Of a stretch of DNA of 64,000 nucleotides, positions 1 to 8,499 are shown one piece after another. How positions within the stretch are numbered: position 1 is the stretch's first letter; each line of letters starts with the position of its first letter. The translations under genes and the position numbers were made by a program. The DNA lies in NCBI RefSeq assembly GCF_005217605.1, contig NZ_SZPX01000001.1, positions 372,001-436,000 on the forward strand. The letters are read 5' to 3'. The notes beneath the pieces were generated by a model, which did not search any database, was not told where the DNA came from, and saw only the letters and a program-made list of their open reading frames with translations. Origin of the DNA: Sulfurimonas crateris (GTDB taxonomy: Bacteria; Campylobacterota; Campylobacteria; Campylobacterales; Sulfurimonadaceae).

Positions 1-454
1 TTCCAAGACCGAAGTTTACCTCTCCTTTAAGCTCTTTTGTGGGCTCTTTTGTCGTTATCTTTACGCCGCCGCTAAGAGTTCCGAAGTTCTCAACGTCGTA
101 AGGTCCTTCTATGACCTCCACCTCTTCGATCTGATTTGTAACGATGTGTGAAATCGGGGGATCCATTCTGTTGATACATGCACCAAAAACTTTCGTGCCG
201 TCAACATCAACGGAGATATTGTCTCTTTTTTGACCTCTAATGTAGATGTCGTTTGCAATACCACTTCGGCGGTTCAAATCGATACTAGGTACACTCGAAC
301 TTAAAGCCTGAGCCAAATCTGCAGATACTTGAGCATTTTGGCTTACCTCTGTGATTGTTGTGGATTCAACGCTTATCTTAGGGAGCTGTATCTCATTGGC
401 ACTCAAAAGTGCTGCCGTTATTAACGATAGTGAAATGATTTTTCTGTTTATCAT
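1..454 (-). CDS. TonB-dependent outer membrane receptor, N-terminal part (cut by window edge)
   Basis: Only the first 151 codons are inside the window; the barrel lies to the left. The start ATG at 454 follows an AAGG Shine-Dalgarno sequence about 8 bases upstream. The protein begins with a signal peptide (basic MINRK, then a hydrophobic run ending near ALLSA), followed by a plug domain. Plug features visible are NDIYIRGQ, VDVDGTKVFGA, and the EEVEVIEGPYDVENFG stretch that closes many TonB receptor plugs. The segment GACINRMDPP contains a C-x-x-x-M pair in the same relative place as the copper ligands known in the OprC/NosA copper receptors, so copper is a possible substrate (inference). The family imports metal chelates across the outer membrane using TonB energy. 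No TonB or copper gene is adjacent inside the window. Confidence 0.88.
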   Translation of the reverse strand, partial: MINRKIISLSLITAALLSANEIQLPKISVESTTITEVSQNAQVSADLAQALSSSVPSIDLNRRSGIANDIYIRGQKRDNISVDVDGTKVFGACINRMDPPISHIVTNQIEEVEVIEGPYDVENFGTLSGGVKITTKEPTKELKGEVNFGLG

Positions 455-533
455 ATAATCAACCTTAATTTTTAAAATTAATTTATTATATAAATATAAT
501 GTTACAAATATGTTAAATTTTTACTATTTTGTA

Positions 534-542
534 TGTTAGAAT
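534..542 (+). promoter_or_regulatory. Extended -10 promoter element (TGTTAGAAT) for small ORF
   Basis: TG-T-TAGAAT matches an extended -10 box. It ends six bases before the ATG at 549, which places the expected transcription start on or next to the A of the start codon. No Shine-Dalgarno sequence lies between. The same arrangement is seen before alr and three other genes in this window. Confidence 0.45.
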
Positions 543-548
543 TGCGAC

Positions 549-689
549 ATGAGTAAAATAGAAAAGATAAAACGAATCATATTGATAATTTTGGGGCTAA
601 GCCTTTCGGCTTATTTGGTCTATAGCGGCTTTGCCATTTTAGCTGAGGAGGACCTTGCTAGCAAAGTTCATAGTGACGCAGTGAAGTGA
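549..689 (+). CDS. Possible 46-aa single-pass membrane peptide
   Basis: The ORF encodes 46 residues: a basic N-terminus (MSKIEKIKR), one hydrophobic segment (residues about 10-32, rich in I, L, A, Y), and a short acidic tail. This is the normal plan of a small inner-membrane protein. It has no Shine-Dalgarno sequence, but an extended -10 element sits six bases upstream, so a leaderless transcript would allow translation. The last 51 bases overlap the 3' end of the convergent agmatine deiminase gene, which counts against it, although tail overlaps are common here (alr and the GGDEF/EAL gene overlap by 14 bases). I do not recognise a family. It is a candidate only. Confidence 0.4.
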   Translation: MSKIEKIKRIILIILGLSLSAYLVYSGFAILAEEDLASKVHSDAVK

Positions 690-1634
690 GCCGTGCTGTT
701 TTATAAGTGAGAAGCAGTTAATTCCGACAATATCTTTCTCAGGGAATGTTTCTCTAAAGATCTCTAACGCCTCATCATCTTGTTTGACACCGTAAGTAGG
801 GACTAGAACCGCACCGTTTACAAACAGAAAGTTTGCATATGTTGCGGGAAGTCTCTCTCCTTCAAAGTAGCAAGCATCGCTCATCGGAAGTGCTATAAGT
901 CTAAATCCATACTCTTTAGAAAATATTTTCAGTTCATCTTCCATCAGTTTTAGCTCGCCAAAGTGCTCATCGCTCTCATCCGTGCATTTAACGTACATTA
1001 TGCTTTTCTCGTCGATAAATCTAGCCAGAGTATCGACATGTGAGTCTGTATCATCACCTGCCAAGTAGCCGTGATTTAGGTATAAGATCCTACTCATTCC
1101 AAACTCTTCTCGAAGCCTTTTTGTCATCATCTCTTTATTGACCGAAGCATTTCTGTTTTTGTTAAGTATACACGCCGAGGTCGTAAGGATTGTATCGATG
1201 CCGTTGCTCTCTATAGCGCCTCCCTCTAAGATGAGGTCTACTTTTTTGAGCTCTTTGTTATAGCATCTTTTGATCTCGCCGCTCATGGCGTTGTCCTTTG
1301 AAGCTTCAAACTTTCCTCCCCATCCCGTGAAAGTAAAATCGAGCATTTTTGTGGTGTTGTCCTCTTCGATACATAAAACAGAGCAGTCTCTAGCCCATGT
1401 ATCGTTTGTCTCATACTCCACAAAGTAGAGGTTTTGAGTATTGCTAAATCTGCTCTTTACACTCTCTACATTTTCACAAACGACCAGACACTCTTGGTAC
1501 TTTGTGATCTCGTTGATAATGTTTACAAAAGTATTTTGAGCCTCTTGTAAATAGTCGACCCAGTCGCTCTTTTCATGAGGGAAAATAATTTGTGTAAAAC
1601 TCTGTTCCTCAAACTCTGCAATTAGTCTTCTCAT
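639..1634 (-). CDS. aguA: Agmatine deiminase / peptidyl-arginine deiminase family protein
   Basis: This cytosolic enzyme of the PAD_porph family (PF04371) converts agmatine to N-carbamoylputrescine and ammonia, feeding polyamine synthesis. The guanidino-modifying core is complete: NDTWARDC (residues 78-84, acidic substrate-binding residues), EGGAIE (137-142), SHVDTLARF with His199, and the nucleophile Cys319 in HGSLHCVTMNF near the C-terminus. The length of 331 aa is normal. The ATG at 1634 has AAGGA upstream. The gene is divergent from alr with only 16 bases between the two start codons, so its promoter must lie inside the alr coding sequence or overlap the alr promoter. Peptidyl-arginine deiminase is the alternative name for the fold, but no signal peptide is present, so the agmatine enzyme is preferred. 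Confidence 0.88.
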   Translation of the reverse strand: MRRLIAEFEEQSFTQIIFPHEKSDWVDYLQEAQNTFVNIINEITKYQECLVVCENVESVKSRFSNTQNLYFVEYETNDTWARDCSVLCIEEDNTTKMLDFTFTGWGGKFEASKDNAMSGEIKRCYNKELKKVDLILEGGAIESNGIDTILTTSACILNKNRNASVNKEMMTKRLREEFGMSRILYLNHGYLAGDDTDSHVDTLARFIDEKSIMYVKCTDESDEHFGELKLMEDELKIFSKEYGFRLIALPMSDACYFEGERLPATYANFLFVNGAVLVPTYGVKQDDEALEIFRETFPEKDIVGINCFSLIKQHGSLHCVTMNFASKVLLS

Positions 1635-1635
1635 C

Positions 1636-1644
1636 TGCTATAAT
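1636..1644 (+). promoter_or_regulatory. Extended -10 promoter (TGCTATAAT) of alr, leaderless geometry
   Basis: A perfect TGC-TATAAT extended -10 box ends six bases before the alr ATG at 1651. The predicted +1 therefore coincides with the start codon. The bases between, TTCCTT, contain no ribosome binding site. The box also lies in the 5' leader of the divergent aguA gene. Confidence 0.65.
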
Positions 1645-1650
1645 TTCCTT

Positions 1651-2673
1651 ATGGCTTATATAATTTTAAATAAAAATAGTTTTTTTAATAATCTTGACAT
1701 TATCTCTAAAAGTACCAAAGGAAGAGATAAAATAGCTCTTGTTTTAAAAGATAATGCGTATGGACACGGACTTTTAGAGATAGCATCTTTGGCAAAAGAG
1801 TATGGCGTCAAAAAAGCGGTTGCAAGAACATCCAAAGAGGCCGAAGCGATATACGATTTCTTTGAGTACATCTTGGTTTTAGCAGAGATCCCCTCGTCAA
1901 AAAACGATAAGATAAGATATACGATAAATGATATAAACAGCATAGATAAATTTCCTCAAGGTGCAAAAGTTGAGTTAAAAGTAGATACGGGAATGCATCG
2001 AAACGGCATTTCTGCAAGCGATCTTGAAGAGGCTTTTTTAAAGATCAAAGATGCCAAACTGCTTCTTGAGGCTGTTTTTACCCACCATAGAAGTTCAGAT
2101 GAGCTTACAAGCGAGTGGTTTTGGCAAAAAGAGAATTTCAAACGAGTAAAAGAGGAGTCTAAAATCCTCTCGCAAAAGTATGGTTTTAGCACTCTTAGGT
2201 TTCACTCTTCAAACTCCGCTTCTCTTTTTCGACATGACAGTTTTGATGAGGATATGGCAAGAGTCGGTATAGCGGCTTACGGATGTCTGGAACTTCCAAA
2301 AGGGCTTCAGATAGATGGATTTAAGCCCGTGCTCTCTCTCTGGGCAAACAGGATATCTCAAAGAGAGCTAAGAGAGGGTGAGAGAGTAGGTTATGGCGGA
2401 GATTACACGGCTATAAAAGATTGCACTATAGGCAACTATGACTTTGGTTACGGTGATGGTTTTATGAGATGTTGTGCAGGTATCGGCTATAAAACTCCTG
2501 ATGATATAGAACTCATCGGCAGAATATCTATGGACAACAGTACATTTATGAGCGCTGATGATAAACTTTTGATCTTTGACGATGCAAGAGTTGTGGCAAA
2601 GTACGCAAAGACGATCAGCTATGAGGTTTTAACCTCTCTAAAATCAGAGATTAGCAGGACTATTGTGCAGTAG
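1651..2673 (+). CDS. alr: Alanine racemase
   Basis: A PLP-dependent racemase making D-alanine for peptidoglycan. The PLP lysine is Lys33 in VLKDNAYGHG. The TIM-barrel signature continues with VELKVDTGMHRNG, RFHSSNSAS and MARVGIAAYG; the C-terminal beta domain carries the catalytic tyrosine in RVGYGGDY and RISMDNSTF. At 340 aa it is somewhat shorter than the roughly 360-residue norm, as is frequent in this phylum. The start is placed at the ATG six bases after a TGCTATAAT promoter box, which implies a leaderless mRNA. The gene is divergent from aguA, and its last 14 bases overlap the convergent GGDEF/EAL gene. Confidence 0.93.
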   Translation: MAYIILNKNSFFNNLDIISKSTKGRDKIALVLKDNAYGHGLLEIASLAKEYGVKKAVARTSKEAEAIYDFFEYILVLAEIPSSKNDKIRYTINDINSIDKFPQGAKVELKVDTGMHRNGISASDLEEAFLKIKDAKLLLEAVFTHHRSSDELTSEWFWQKENFKRVKEESKILSQKYGFSTLRFHSSNSASLFRHDSFDEDMARVGIAAYGCLELPKGLQIDGFKPVLSLWANRISQRELREGERVGYGGDYTAIKDCTIGNYDFGYGDGFMRCCAGIGYKTPDDIELIGRISMDNSTFMSADDKLLIFDDARVVAKYAKTISYEVLTSLKSEISRTIVQ

Positions 2674-4642
2674 ATTCAAAATCTCTGTTAAGAGAGCTGC
2701 TTGGCTTTCCTATATAGTAGCCCTGTATAAAATCAACCCCCATCTTCTCCAGAAGCACAAGAGAGTCTTTGTCTTCAACAAACTCGGCAATAGTTTTAAG
2801 TCCAAGATTTGAGGCAAAGTTTATGATGGTCTTTACCACTACTCTTGAGTTTTCATCGGTTGTTACGAATTTTACGAGAGATGCATCAATTTTCAGATAA
2901 TCTACATTTAGTTCTAAAATATGTGAAAAGTTGGAGTAACCACTTCCAAAATCATCGATCGCTACCTTGCATCCGAACTTTTTAACATCTTTGATAAAGC
3001 TCTTTATCTCTTCGTAGTTCTCTATTCTGTCTGTCTCAAGAATTTCAAAAACCACTTTTTGAGGTTCGTTAAACCCTTGAAGTTTGTTAAAGATAAACCT
3101 CATTATCTCTTTGCTTTGAATATCAATAATAGAGAGGTTTATGGAGAACTCCAGATCTTTATCTCTAAAGAACTCAAACGACTTTGTGATTATCGCTTTT
3201 GTTATCTCAGGATATAGTTTTGACTTTATTGCAATATCCAAAAAGATAAAAGGGGCAATAACATCACCGCCTTTTGTGACGATTCTGGCGAGTGACTCAT
3301 ACTTCTCTATCTTTTTTGTTCTGCTGTTGTAGATGGGCTGGAAGTATGGAGTTATCTGGTCATACTTTATTGCATTTTTTAGGATTAAAAGAGCGTCCAT
3401 ATTTTTTATGATCTGCTCTTTTGCATCAAGCGAGTCGTTATAGATGACTATGTTTCTTGAGTGTTTTTTAGCTATTTGCAAAGCAGTATTGGTCTTGATC
3501 AAAAGCGAGGCTTGATTTGACGCAATTCCACAGCTGAATGTTATAAACATAGATTGATCTGAGACATCGAACTTCGTCTCGCTTATAGCATTTAGCATTT
3601 TTTTGATCGTGGTAAAAAACTCCTCATCGCTTATCTCCATGGTCGTAAAAATCGCAAATTCGTCATTTGGCAGTTTATATACTAAGTTGAACTCCTTGCA
3701 GTAATCTCTAACACGTTTGGATACCTGAACTAGTATCTCATCACCTACATCATAACCGTAGAGATCATTTATATCTTTAAAGGCATCTATATTTATAAGT
3801 GCAAGATGAAACGATTTTGCACTGCTGTTTTGTTCAATATCTTCTATAAGCTTGAGTCTGTTTGGCAGATGTGTAAGCCTGTCGTATAAAAAGGAGTCTT
3901 TTAGCTCTTTTGTCTTTTCTGCAACCTTCTCTTCAAGAGCAATGCTTATCTTTTTTGACTGTCTTATAAGATACAGAACACTTAAGAAAAGCAGCAGAAA
4001 GAGAGCAGAATCAAATAGAGCAGACCTGAAGAAATTCTCATAGAAGTATTTGTTTAGGTTCTCGGTAGGGATCTGGATACTTATGATCCCTCTTATTTCA
4101 TCGACTTTATAATCGTAAGCATTTTCGTAAAGATTTTGTATGTGTAGCGGAGCTGCCTCTTTTGCTCCGTGGCATTTTAGGCAGGCATCTTCTACTTTTA
4201 AAACTGTTGCATATTGGTAAAGTTTGCCGTTTTCATCGCTGAAATATGTGCTTTCACTTCTGTTGTTTTTAAAAAATTCAATTGCTTTTAGCTCATCTTT
4301 ATCAGCCTGATTTTTGGCATTTCTAGCTCTGTCGGATACTGTTTTTACGCTGATGTTTAGTGGATTATTTTTAGAAAAATTCTCGGATATTATTGGAGAG
4401 CTAAAAGCAGGAAGAGCGGGCAGGGTCTTTTCGTTTAACTCAAGACTGCCGTTTAAAAATAGTTTCTGGTAGTAGAATCTGCTCTCCATCGCATAGCTGT
4501 TTAAGACTTGAGCCTCTTTTTTTGCAAACTCGTATTCTCTCTCTTTTGCTTCGAAGTAGGAGTAGGCGATCTTAAGAAGAGTAACTATTAAAAATATGAC
4601 GAGGACAGTCTTTAAGATTCTATCATTTAAAAAACTCTTCAC
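2660..4642 (-). CDS. Membrane c-type-heme sensor with degenerate GGDEF and EAL domains
   Basis: The 660-residue protein has TM1 (about 8-27), a periplasmic DUF3365/Tll0287-like sensor region with one covalent heme site CLKCH (Cys154, Cys157, His158), TM2 (about 207-227), GGDEF (about 250-400) and EAL (about 410-655). The diguanylate cyclase signature reads PNDEF (325-329), so cyclase activity is doubtful. The phosphodiesterase domain keeps its acidic residues: ESLAR for the EAL motif, then IDDFGSGYSN. The likely role is redox- or ligand-controlled breakdown of cyclic di-GMP at the inner membrane. The start is a GTG at 4642 behind a strong GGGAGGAAATTA. Heme ligation in the periplasm is inferred from the two-TM topology. 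Confidence 0.88.
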   Translation of the reverse strand: MKSFLNDRILKTVLVIFLIVTLLKIAYSYFEAKEREYEFAKKEAQVLNSYAMESRFYYQKLFLNGSLELNEKTLPALPAFSSPIISENFSKNNPLNISVKTVSDRARNAKNQADKDELKAIEFFKNNRSESTYFSDENGKLYQYATVLKVEDACLKCHGAKEAAPLHIQNLYENAYDYKVDEIRGIISIQIPTENLNKYFYENFFRSALFDSALFLLLFLSVLYLIRQSKKISIALEEKVAEKTKELKDSFLYDRLTHLPNRLKLIEDIEQNSSAKSFHLALINIDAFKDINDLYGYDVGDEILVQVSKRVRDYCKEFNLVYKLPNDEFAIFTTMEISDEEFFTTIKKMLNAISETKFDVSDQSMFITFSCGIASNQASLLIKTNTALQIAKKHSRNIVIYNDSLDAKEQIIKNMDALLILKNAIKYDQITPYFQPIYNSRTKKIEKYESLARIVTKGGDVIAPFIFLDIAIKSKLYPEITKAIITKSFEFFRDKDLEFSINLSIIDIQSKEIMRFIFNKLQGFNEPQKVVFEILETDRIENYEEIKSFIKDVKKFGCKVAIDDFGSGYSNFSHILELNVDYLKIDASLVKFVTTDENSRVVVKTIINFASNLGLKTIAEFVEDKDSLVLLEKMGVDFIQGYYIGKPSSSLNRDFESTAQ

Positions 4643-4697
4643 TAATTTCCTCCCGCTCTAAAAAAGTGATAATGCCCTAACATTATATAATATTTTT

Positions 4698-5093
4698 TTA
4701 TAAAGAGGAAATTTTTACTATTGCACCTGAGAATATTACTCCATCAACTCCCAAAAGAGCAAGCTCTTCGATCTCGTCCTCCTCTTCTATTAGAGCTAGT
4801 ATCTTCGCGTCAAAGAGATAGTTTTCTGCAATATTTTGGGCAGTTTTTGCAAGCTCTTTTTCTATTATGATATATGAAGCGCCAAGAGAAGATGCATAGA
4901 GAATCTCTGTTGTATTTTTCACGAACAGTGCGACTTTGACAGAGTTTAGTACGGCATGATTGATTATGTTAAGATTTTTCTCATCAAACTCAAGATAGAT
5001 TGTTGATGCAGGAGGAGTGTGAAGAATTGAGTCTATATCAGAGACGTGGTAAAGGGGCTCATTTTCTAAGAATCTATGTCCGAAAAATATCAA
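4698..5093 (-). CDS. Conserved-type hypothetical protein, 131 aa, TTG start
   Basis: The family is not recognised. The sequence alternates beta-like segments and helices (for example VKVALFVKNTTEI, LGASYIIIEKEL, LLGVDGVIFSGAIVKI), which resembles half of a TIM-barrel or a small alpha/beta fold; there are no membrane segments or cysteines. The longest reading starts at a GTG at 5111. I chose TTG at 5093, because GGAGAAGAG lies just upstream and the TTG overlaps the TGA of the preceding gene as TTGA, the same four-base overlap used between the preceding gene and rsmG. It is the last gene of the leftward rsmG operon. Confidence 0.7.
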   Translation of the reverse strand: MIFFGHRFLENEPLYHVSDIDSILHTPPASTIYLEFDEKNLNIINHAVLNSVKVALFVKNTTEILYASSLGASYIIIEKELAKTAQNIAENYLFDAKILALIEEEDEIEELALLGVDGVIFSGAIVKISSL

Positions 5094-5320
5094 CTTCTCT
5101 TCTCCACGCACTCTTGTGAGCAGTAATATTTGCCGTTGCTCAAAATTGCATCATCCAGCGAGCAGTAGATGCTACAAGTAGAGCACTCTATCATCTCACT
5201 GCTCTCTTTCTTATCTTTTTTTTGCTCACTTTTCGTCTCTGTCAAAGTCGGTTTTTTCTTTATAAATATAAAGTAGACAAGCGCAATTACGCCGACTACA
5301 AGTAAAATTTTTAGTATCAT
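5090..5320 (-). CDS. PP0621-family small membrane protein with zinc-ribbon-like Cys motif
   Basis: The protein has 76 residues: an N-terminal membrane helix (about 3-22), a lysine-rich linker, then a cysteine cluster [15 protein letters not shown] and [11 protein letters not shown]. This layout matches the PP0621 family, whose members have a membrane anchor and a small MYND/zinc-ribbon-like tail. The cysteines probably bind zinc on the cytoplasmic side (inference). The function is unknown. Its ATG overlaps the rsmG stop by four bases (ATGA), so the two are translationally coupled. Confidence 0.82.
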   Translation of the reverse strand: MILKILLVVGVIALVYFIFIKKKPTLTETKSEQKKDKKESSEMIECSTCSIYCSLDDAILSNGKYYCSQECVEKRS

Positions 5321-5898
5321 ACATCTTCTCCGATAAGCAAATAGTGTCTATTTTGGGTTTTTATAACCTTGTGTTTTAAATCTTTAGAGACTTCATCATA
5401 CACTCTCTCACCTTTATAAAAAAGAAGTTTTGAGTTTTTATCTCTAAAGTTCTCGCTCAGTTTTAAAAGCATATCGGTATCGGTAACTGCTCTTGAGGTC
5501 ACAATGTCAAATATTTCACTCGGCATCTCTTCGACTCTTTTTTTTACGACTCGTACGTTCTCAAGCCCCAAATCCGCTTTTATAAACTGCAAAAAACTAG
5601 CTCTTTTTGCGATCGGTTCGACAAGCGTGACCTCTGTCTCAGGAAGAGCGATGGCAAGAATCAGCCCCGGAAAGCCGGCTCCTGTTCCGATGTCGAGAAG
5701 ATTTTTGCACTTTGGCAGAAAAGTTACGGGAAATACCGCATCGTAGATGAACTCATCTACTGTTTTTTCATCTTTAGCACCTGTTAGGTTGTGGATCTTG
5801 TTCCATTTAAAAAGATGCTCTTTATATTTGGCGATATTCTCAAAAAAGTTATCCGGCAACTCAGCTTTTAGAGCGCAAAGCTCTGTCTGTAAATTCAA
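5317..5898 (-). CDS. rsmG: 16S rRNA (guanine527-N7)-methyltransferase
   Basis: A SAM-dependent methyltransferase that modifies G527 of 16S rRNA; loss in other bacteria gives low-level streptomycin resistance. Recognition rests on [23 protein letters not shown]-type N-terminal sequence, the SAM-binding loop [18 protein letters not shown], the VTLVEP acidic residue, and FDIVTSRAV. At 193 aa it is a normal length. The start is a TTG at 5898 with AAAGGA eight bases before. It lies directly downstream of ribA (15-base gap) and leads into the PP0621-family gene. Confidence 0.93.
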   Translation of the reverse strand: MNLQTELCALKAELPDNFFENIAKYKEHLFKWNKIHNLTGAKDEKTVDEFIYDAVFPVTFLPKCKNLLDIGTGAGFPGLILAIALPETEVTLVEPIAKRASFLQFIKADLGLENVRVVKKRVEEMPSEIFDIVTSRAVTDTDMLLKLSENFRDKNSKLLFYKGERVYDEVSKDLKHKVIKTQNRHYLLIGEDV

Positions 5899-5913
5899 AA
5901 ATGTATCCTTTTT

Positions 5914-6477
5914 TTAAAGCAGATGCCCCATGCCATCTTTTTTTACGTTTAGATAAGCCTCGTTATGAGGGTTTGATTTCATAATAATAGGGATTCTCTC
6001 CACTATCTCAATGTCGCTGATCGATCTTATTTTGTCAGGGTTGTTCGTCAGTAGTTTGATCTTGTGTATATTGAAGTGGTGCAGTATAAATGTGACCATC
6101 TCGTAAGTTCTCTCATCTGCTCCAAATCCAAGCTGATGGTTTGCTTCTATGGTATTTAGTCCGATATCTTGTAGAGCATAAGCGTTTATTTTGTTTAAAA
6201 GACCTATATTTCTTCCCTCTTGTCTGAGGTAGATGACCATTCCATTTGTCTGTGAAGCCATTATAAGAGCGTACTCAAGCTGTGCTCCGCAGTCACACTT
6301 CAGGCTGCCTATCGCATCACCGGTCAGACACTCCGAATGTACCCTTACTATAGGGATCTCTTCTAGTTTCTCTTTGAAAATGACAAGATGCTCTTTGTGG
6401 CCTTCTTTAAAGACTTGAACTCTAAAGTCACCGAACTCCGTCGGTAAATTTGCTACTTCTGAAATTTTGATATTCAA
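5914..6477 (-). CDS. ribA: GTP cyclohydrolase II
   Basis: A zinc enzyme that opens GTP to the first riboflavin precursor. The metal site is clear in [18 protein letters not shown] (three cysteines), followed by [14 protein letters not shown] with the catalytic Arg, and [12 protein letters not shown]. At 187 aa it is a stand-alone GTP cyclohydrolase II and is not fused to DHBP synthase. The start is a TTG at 6477 preceded by AGGG. It is divergent from hemB. Riboflavin synthesis is represented again by ribH further right. Confidence 0.94.
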   Translation of the reverse strand: MNIKISEVANLPTEFGDFRVQVFKEGHKEHLVIFKEKLEEIPIVRVHSECLTGDAIGSLKCDCGAQLEYALIMASQTNGMVIYLRQEGRNIGLLNKINAYALQDIGLNTIEANHQLGFGADERTYEMVTFILHHFNIHKIKLLTNNPDKIRSISDIEIVERIPIIMKSNPHNEAYLNVKKDGMGHLL

Positions 6478-6546
6478 TTAAAATGCCCTGTTTTTTACTT
6501 TAAAACGGTAAAATATTTTCAAAATTATAGCTTAAAAGGTTTAATA

Positions 6547-7524
6547 ATGTTTCAAAGATTTCGTAGAACCCGCCTAAACTCCCATCTTCGCTCACTTGTT
6601 CGTGAGACGAACGTAACCGTTAATGATTTTATATATCCGCTTTTTGTAAGAAGCGGCGAGGGGATTAAAACTGAGGTTGCGTCAATGCCGGGGGTATATC
6701 AGATGAGCATAGACGAGGTTTTAAAAGAGTGCGACGAGATAAAGAAATTGGGGCTTTACTCGATCATACTGTTTGGAATTCCTGATGTAAAAGACTCAAT
6801 AGGTTCCGACTCTTTGTGCGAACATGGAATCATCGCTAAAGCAATACGCGCTGTAAAAGAGGCACATCCGGATATGTTTGTCGTAACAGATCTCTGTTTT
6901 TGCGAATATACTGATCACGGGCACTGCGGAATTATAGACGAAAAACTTGAGACAGTAAACAACGATGCTACTCTTGAAATATCTGCAAAACAGGCTATCG
7001 TTCATGCAAAAGCGGGTGCAGATATGATCGCACCTTCTGGAATGATGGATGGTATTATATCTACATTAAGAGATGCGCTTGATAGCGCAGGATATGAAAA
7101 TCTTCCTATTATGAGCTACTCGACAAAGTTTGCTTCAGGCTACTACGGACCTTTCCGTGATGTGGCGGAATCGACCCCAAGTTTCGGAGACCGTGCATCT
7201 TACCAGATGGACCCCGCAAATAGAAGAGAAGCTGTAGCGGAGAGCATATCCGATGAGCTTCAGGGCGCTGATATACTTATGGTAAAGCCTGCTCTTGCAT
7301 ACCTTGACATAGTAAGAGAGATAAAAGATAATACTTCTCTTCCGATGGCTGTCTATAATGTAAGCGGAGAGTACGCAATGCTCAAGATGGCTGGAGCAAA
7401 TAATCTCATAGACTATGAAAGAGTAGTTATGGAGACTATGGTTAGTTTTAAAAGAGCTGGTGCGGACATAATCATCTCCTACCACGCAAAAGAGGTTGCA
7501 AAGATGCTGCAAAAGCAATCTTAA
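6547..7524 (+). CDS. hemB: Delta-aminolevulinic acid dehydratase (porphobilinogen synthase)
   Basis: Condenses two 5-aminolevulinate molecules to porphobilinogen. The catalytic zinc ligands are present as [12 protein letters not shown] (three cysteines), so this is the zinc-dependent type. The two active-site lysines are in [15 protein letters not shown] and [11 protein letters not shown]. The 325-aa length is standard. The start ATG follows AAAAGGTTTAATA. The gene is followed by argF at 47 bases and may be co-transcribed with it. Other heme genes in the window are hemJ and hemD. Confidence 0.96.
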   Translation: MFQRFRRTRLNSHLRSLVRETNVTVNDFIYPLFVRSGEGIKTEVASMPGVYQMSIDEVLKECDEIKKLGLYSIILFGIPDVKDSIGSDSLCEHGIIAKAIRAVKEAHPDMFVVTDLCFCEYTDHGHCGIIDEKLETVNNDATLEISAKQAIVHAKAGADMIAPSGMMDGIISTLRDALDSAGYENLPIMSYSTKFASGYYGPFRDVAESTPSFGDRASYQMDPANRREAVAESISDELQGADILMVKPALAYLDIVREIKDNTSLPMAVYNVSGEYAMLKMAGANNLIDYERVVMETMVSFKRAGADIIISYHAKEVAKMLQKQS

Positions 7525-7571
7525 AGAAAATTACTATAAACTTGCAGCTTATTTAACTTTTGGGGAAAATA

Positions 7572-8495
7572 TTGAGACATTTTTTAACACTAAAAGATTT
7601 TACAAAAGAGGAGATTCTCGAGATCATTGAGACGGGACTCTTAATCAAGAAAAATCTAAAAGCAAAAATTTACAATCAAGAGCTTAAAAATCAAACACTT
7701 GCCATGATATTTGAGAAGAGCTCTACAAGAACGCGTGTCAGCTTTGAGACAGGAATGTTTCAGCTAGGCGGTCATGCGCTTTTTTTGTCAAACCGTGATA
7801 TTCACTTAGGTCGCGGGGAGCCTGTGAAAGATACTGCGCGCGTAATATCCGGTATGTGCGATATGGTGATGATAAGAACTTTTGAGCACTCTATGATAGA
7901 GGAGTTTGCACGCTGCTCAAAAGTCCCTGTAATAAACGGTCTGACAGACTCATACCACCCAGTACAGCTTCTAGCGGATTATATGACCCTAGTCGAGTAT
8001 GGTATGGATAAGAACATAGTCGCTGCATATGTGGGTGATGGAAACAATATGACTCATTCATGGATGATGCTTGCTGCAAAACTTGGATTTGAGCTTAGAG
8101 TCGCTACTCCAAAAGGTTATGAACCGGACAGTAAAATACTTCAAGAGGCTCTTGCTATTGCAAAAGAGAGCGGTGCGATCATCAAGCTAATGAACGACCC
8201 AAAGGAAGCGGTTGCGGGTGTGAGTGTGGTTACGACAGACACTTGGGTCTCTATGGGGCAGGAGAGTGAAAAAGAGGAGCGCATTAAGACTTTTAAAGGT
8301 TTTATGGTTGATGATGAGATGATGTCTCTTGCGCAAGAGGGGGCTAAGTTTTTGCACTGCCTTCCTGCTTACAGAGGCTTAGAAGTTAGCGAAGAGCTTT
8401 TTGAAAAGCACTCAGATATAGTCTTTAAAGAGGCAGAAAACAGACTACATGCCCAAAAGGGTCTAATGGTCTGGCTAGATAAAAAAAGAGGATAA
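7572..8495 (+). CDS. argF: Ornithine carbamoyltransferase
   Basis: Makes citrulline from ornithine and carbamoyl phosphate in arginine synthesis. Carbamoyl-phosphate loop [10 protein letters not shown], then [26 protein letters not shown] and the closing HCLPAYRG. I start at TTG 7572, because the N-terminus then reads [16 protein letters not shown], typical of the family in this phylum, and GGGGAAAA lies upstream; an in-frame TTG at 7560 would put that Shine-Dalgarno inside the gene. The product has 307 residues. The pentaheme cytochrome gene starts four bases after the stop. Confidence 0.94.
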   Translation: MRHFLTLKDFTKEEILEIIETGLLIKKNLKAKIYNQELKNQTLAMIFEKSSTRTRVSFETGMFQLGGHALFLSNRDIHLGRGEPVKDTARVISGMCDMVMIRTFEHSMIEEFARCSKVPVINGLTDSYHPVQLLADYMTLVEYGMDKNIVAAYVGDGNNMTHSWMMLAAKLGFELRVATPKGYEPDSKILQEALAIAKESGAIIKLMNDPKEAVAGVSVVTTDTWVSMGQESEKEERIKTFKGFMVDDEMMSLAQEGAKFLHCLPAYRGLEVSEELFEKHSDIVFKEAENRLHAQKGLMVWLDKKRG

Positions 8496-8499
8496 ATTA

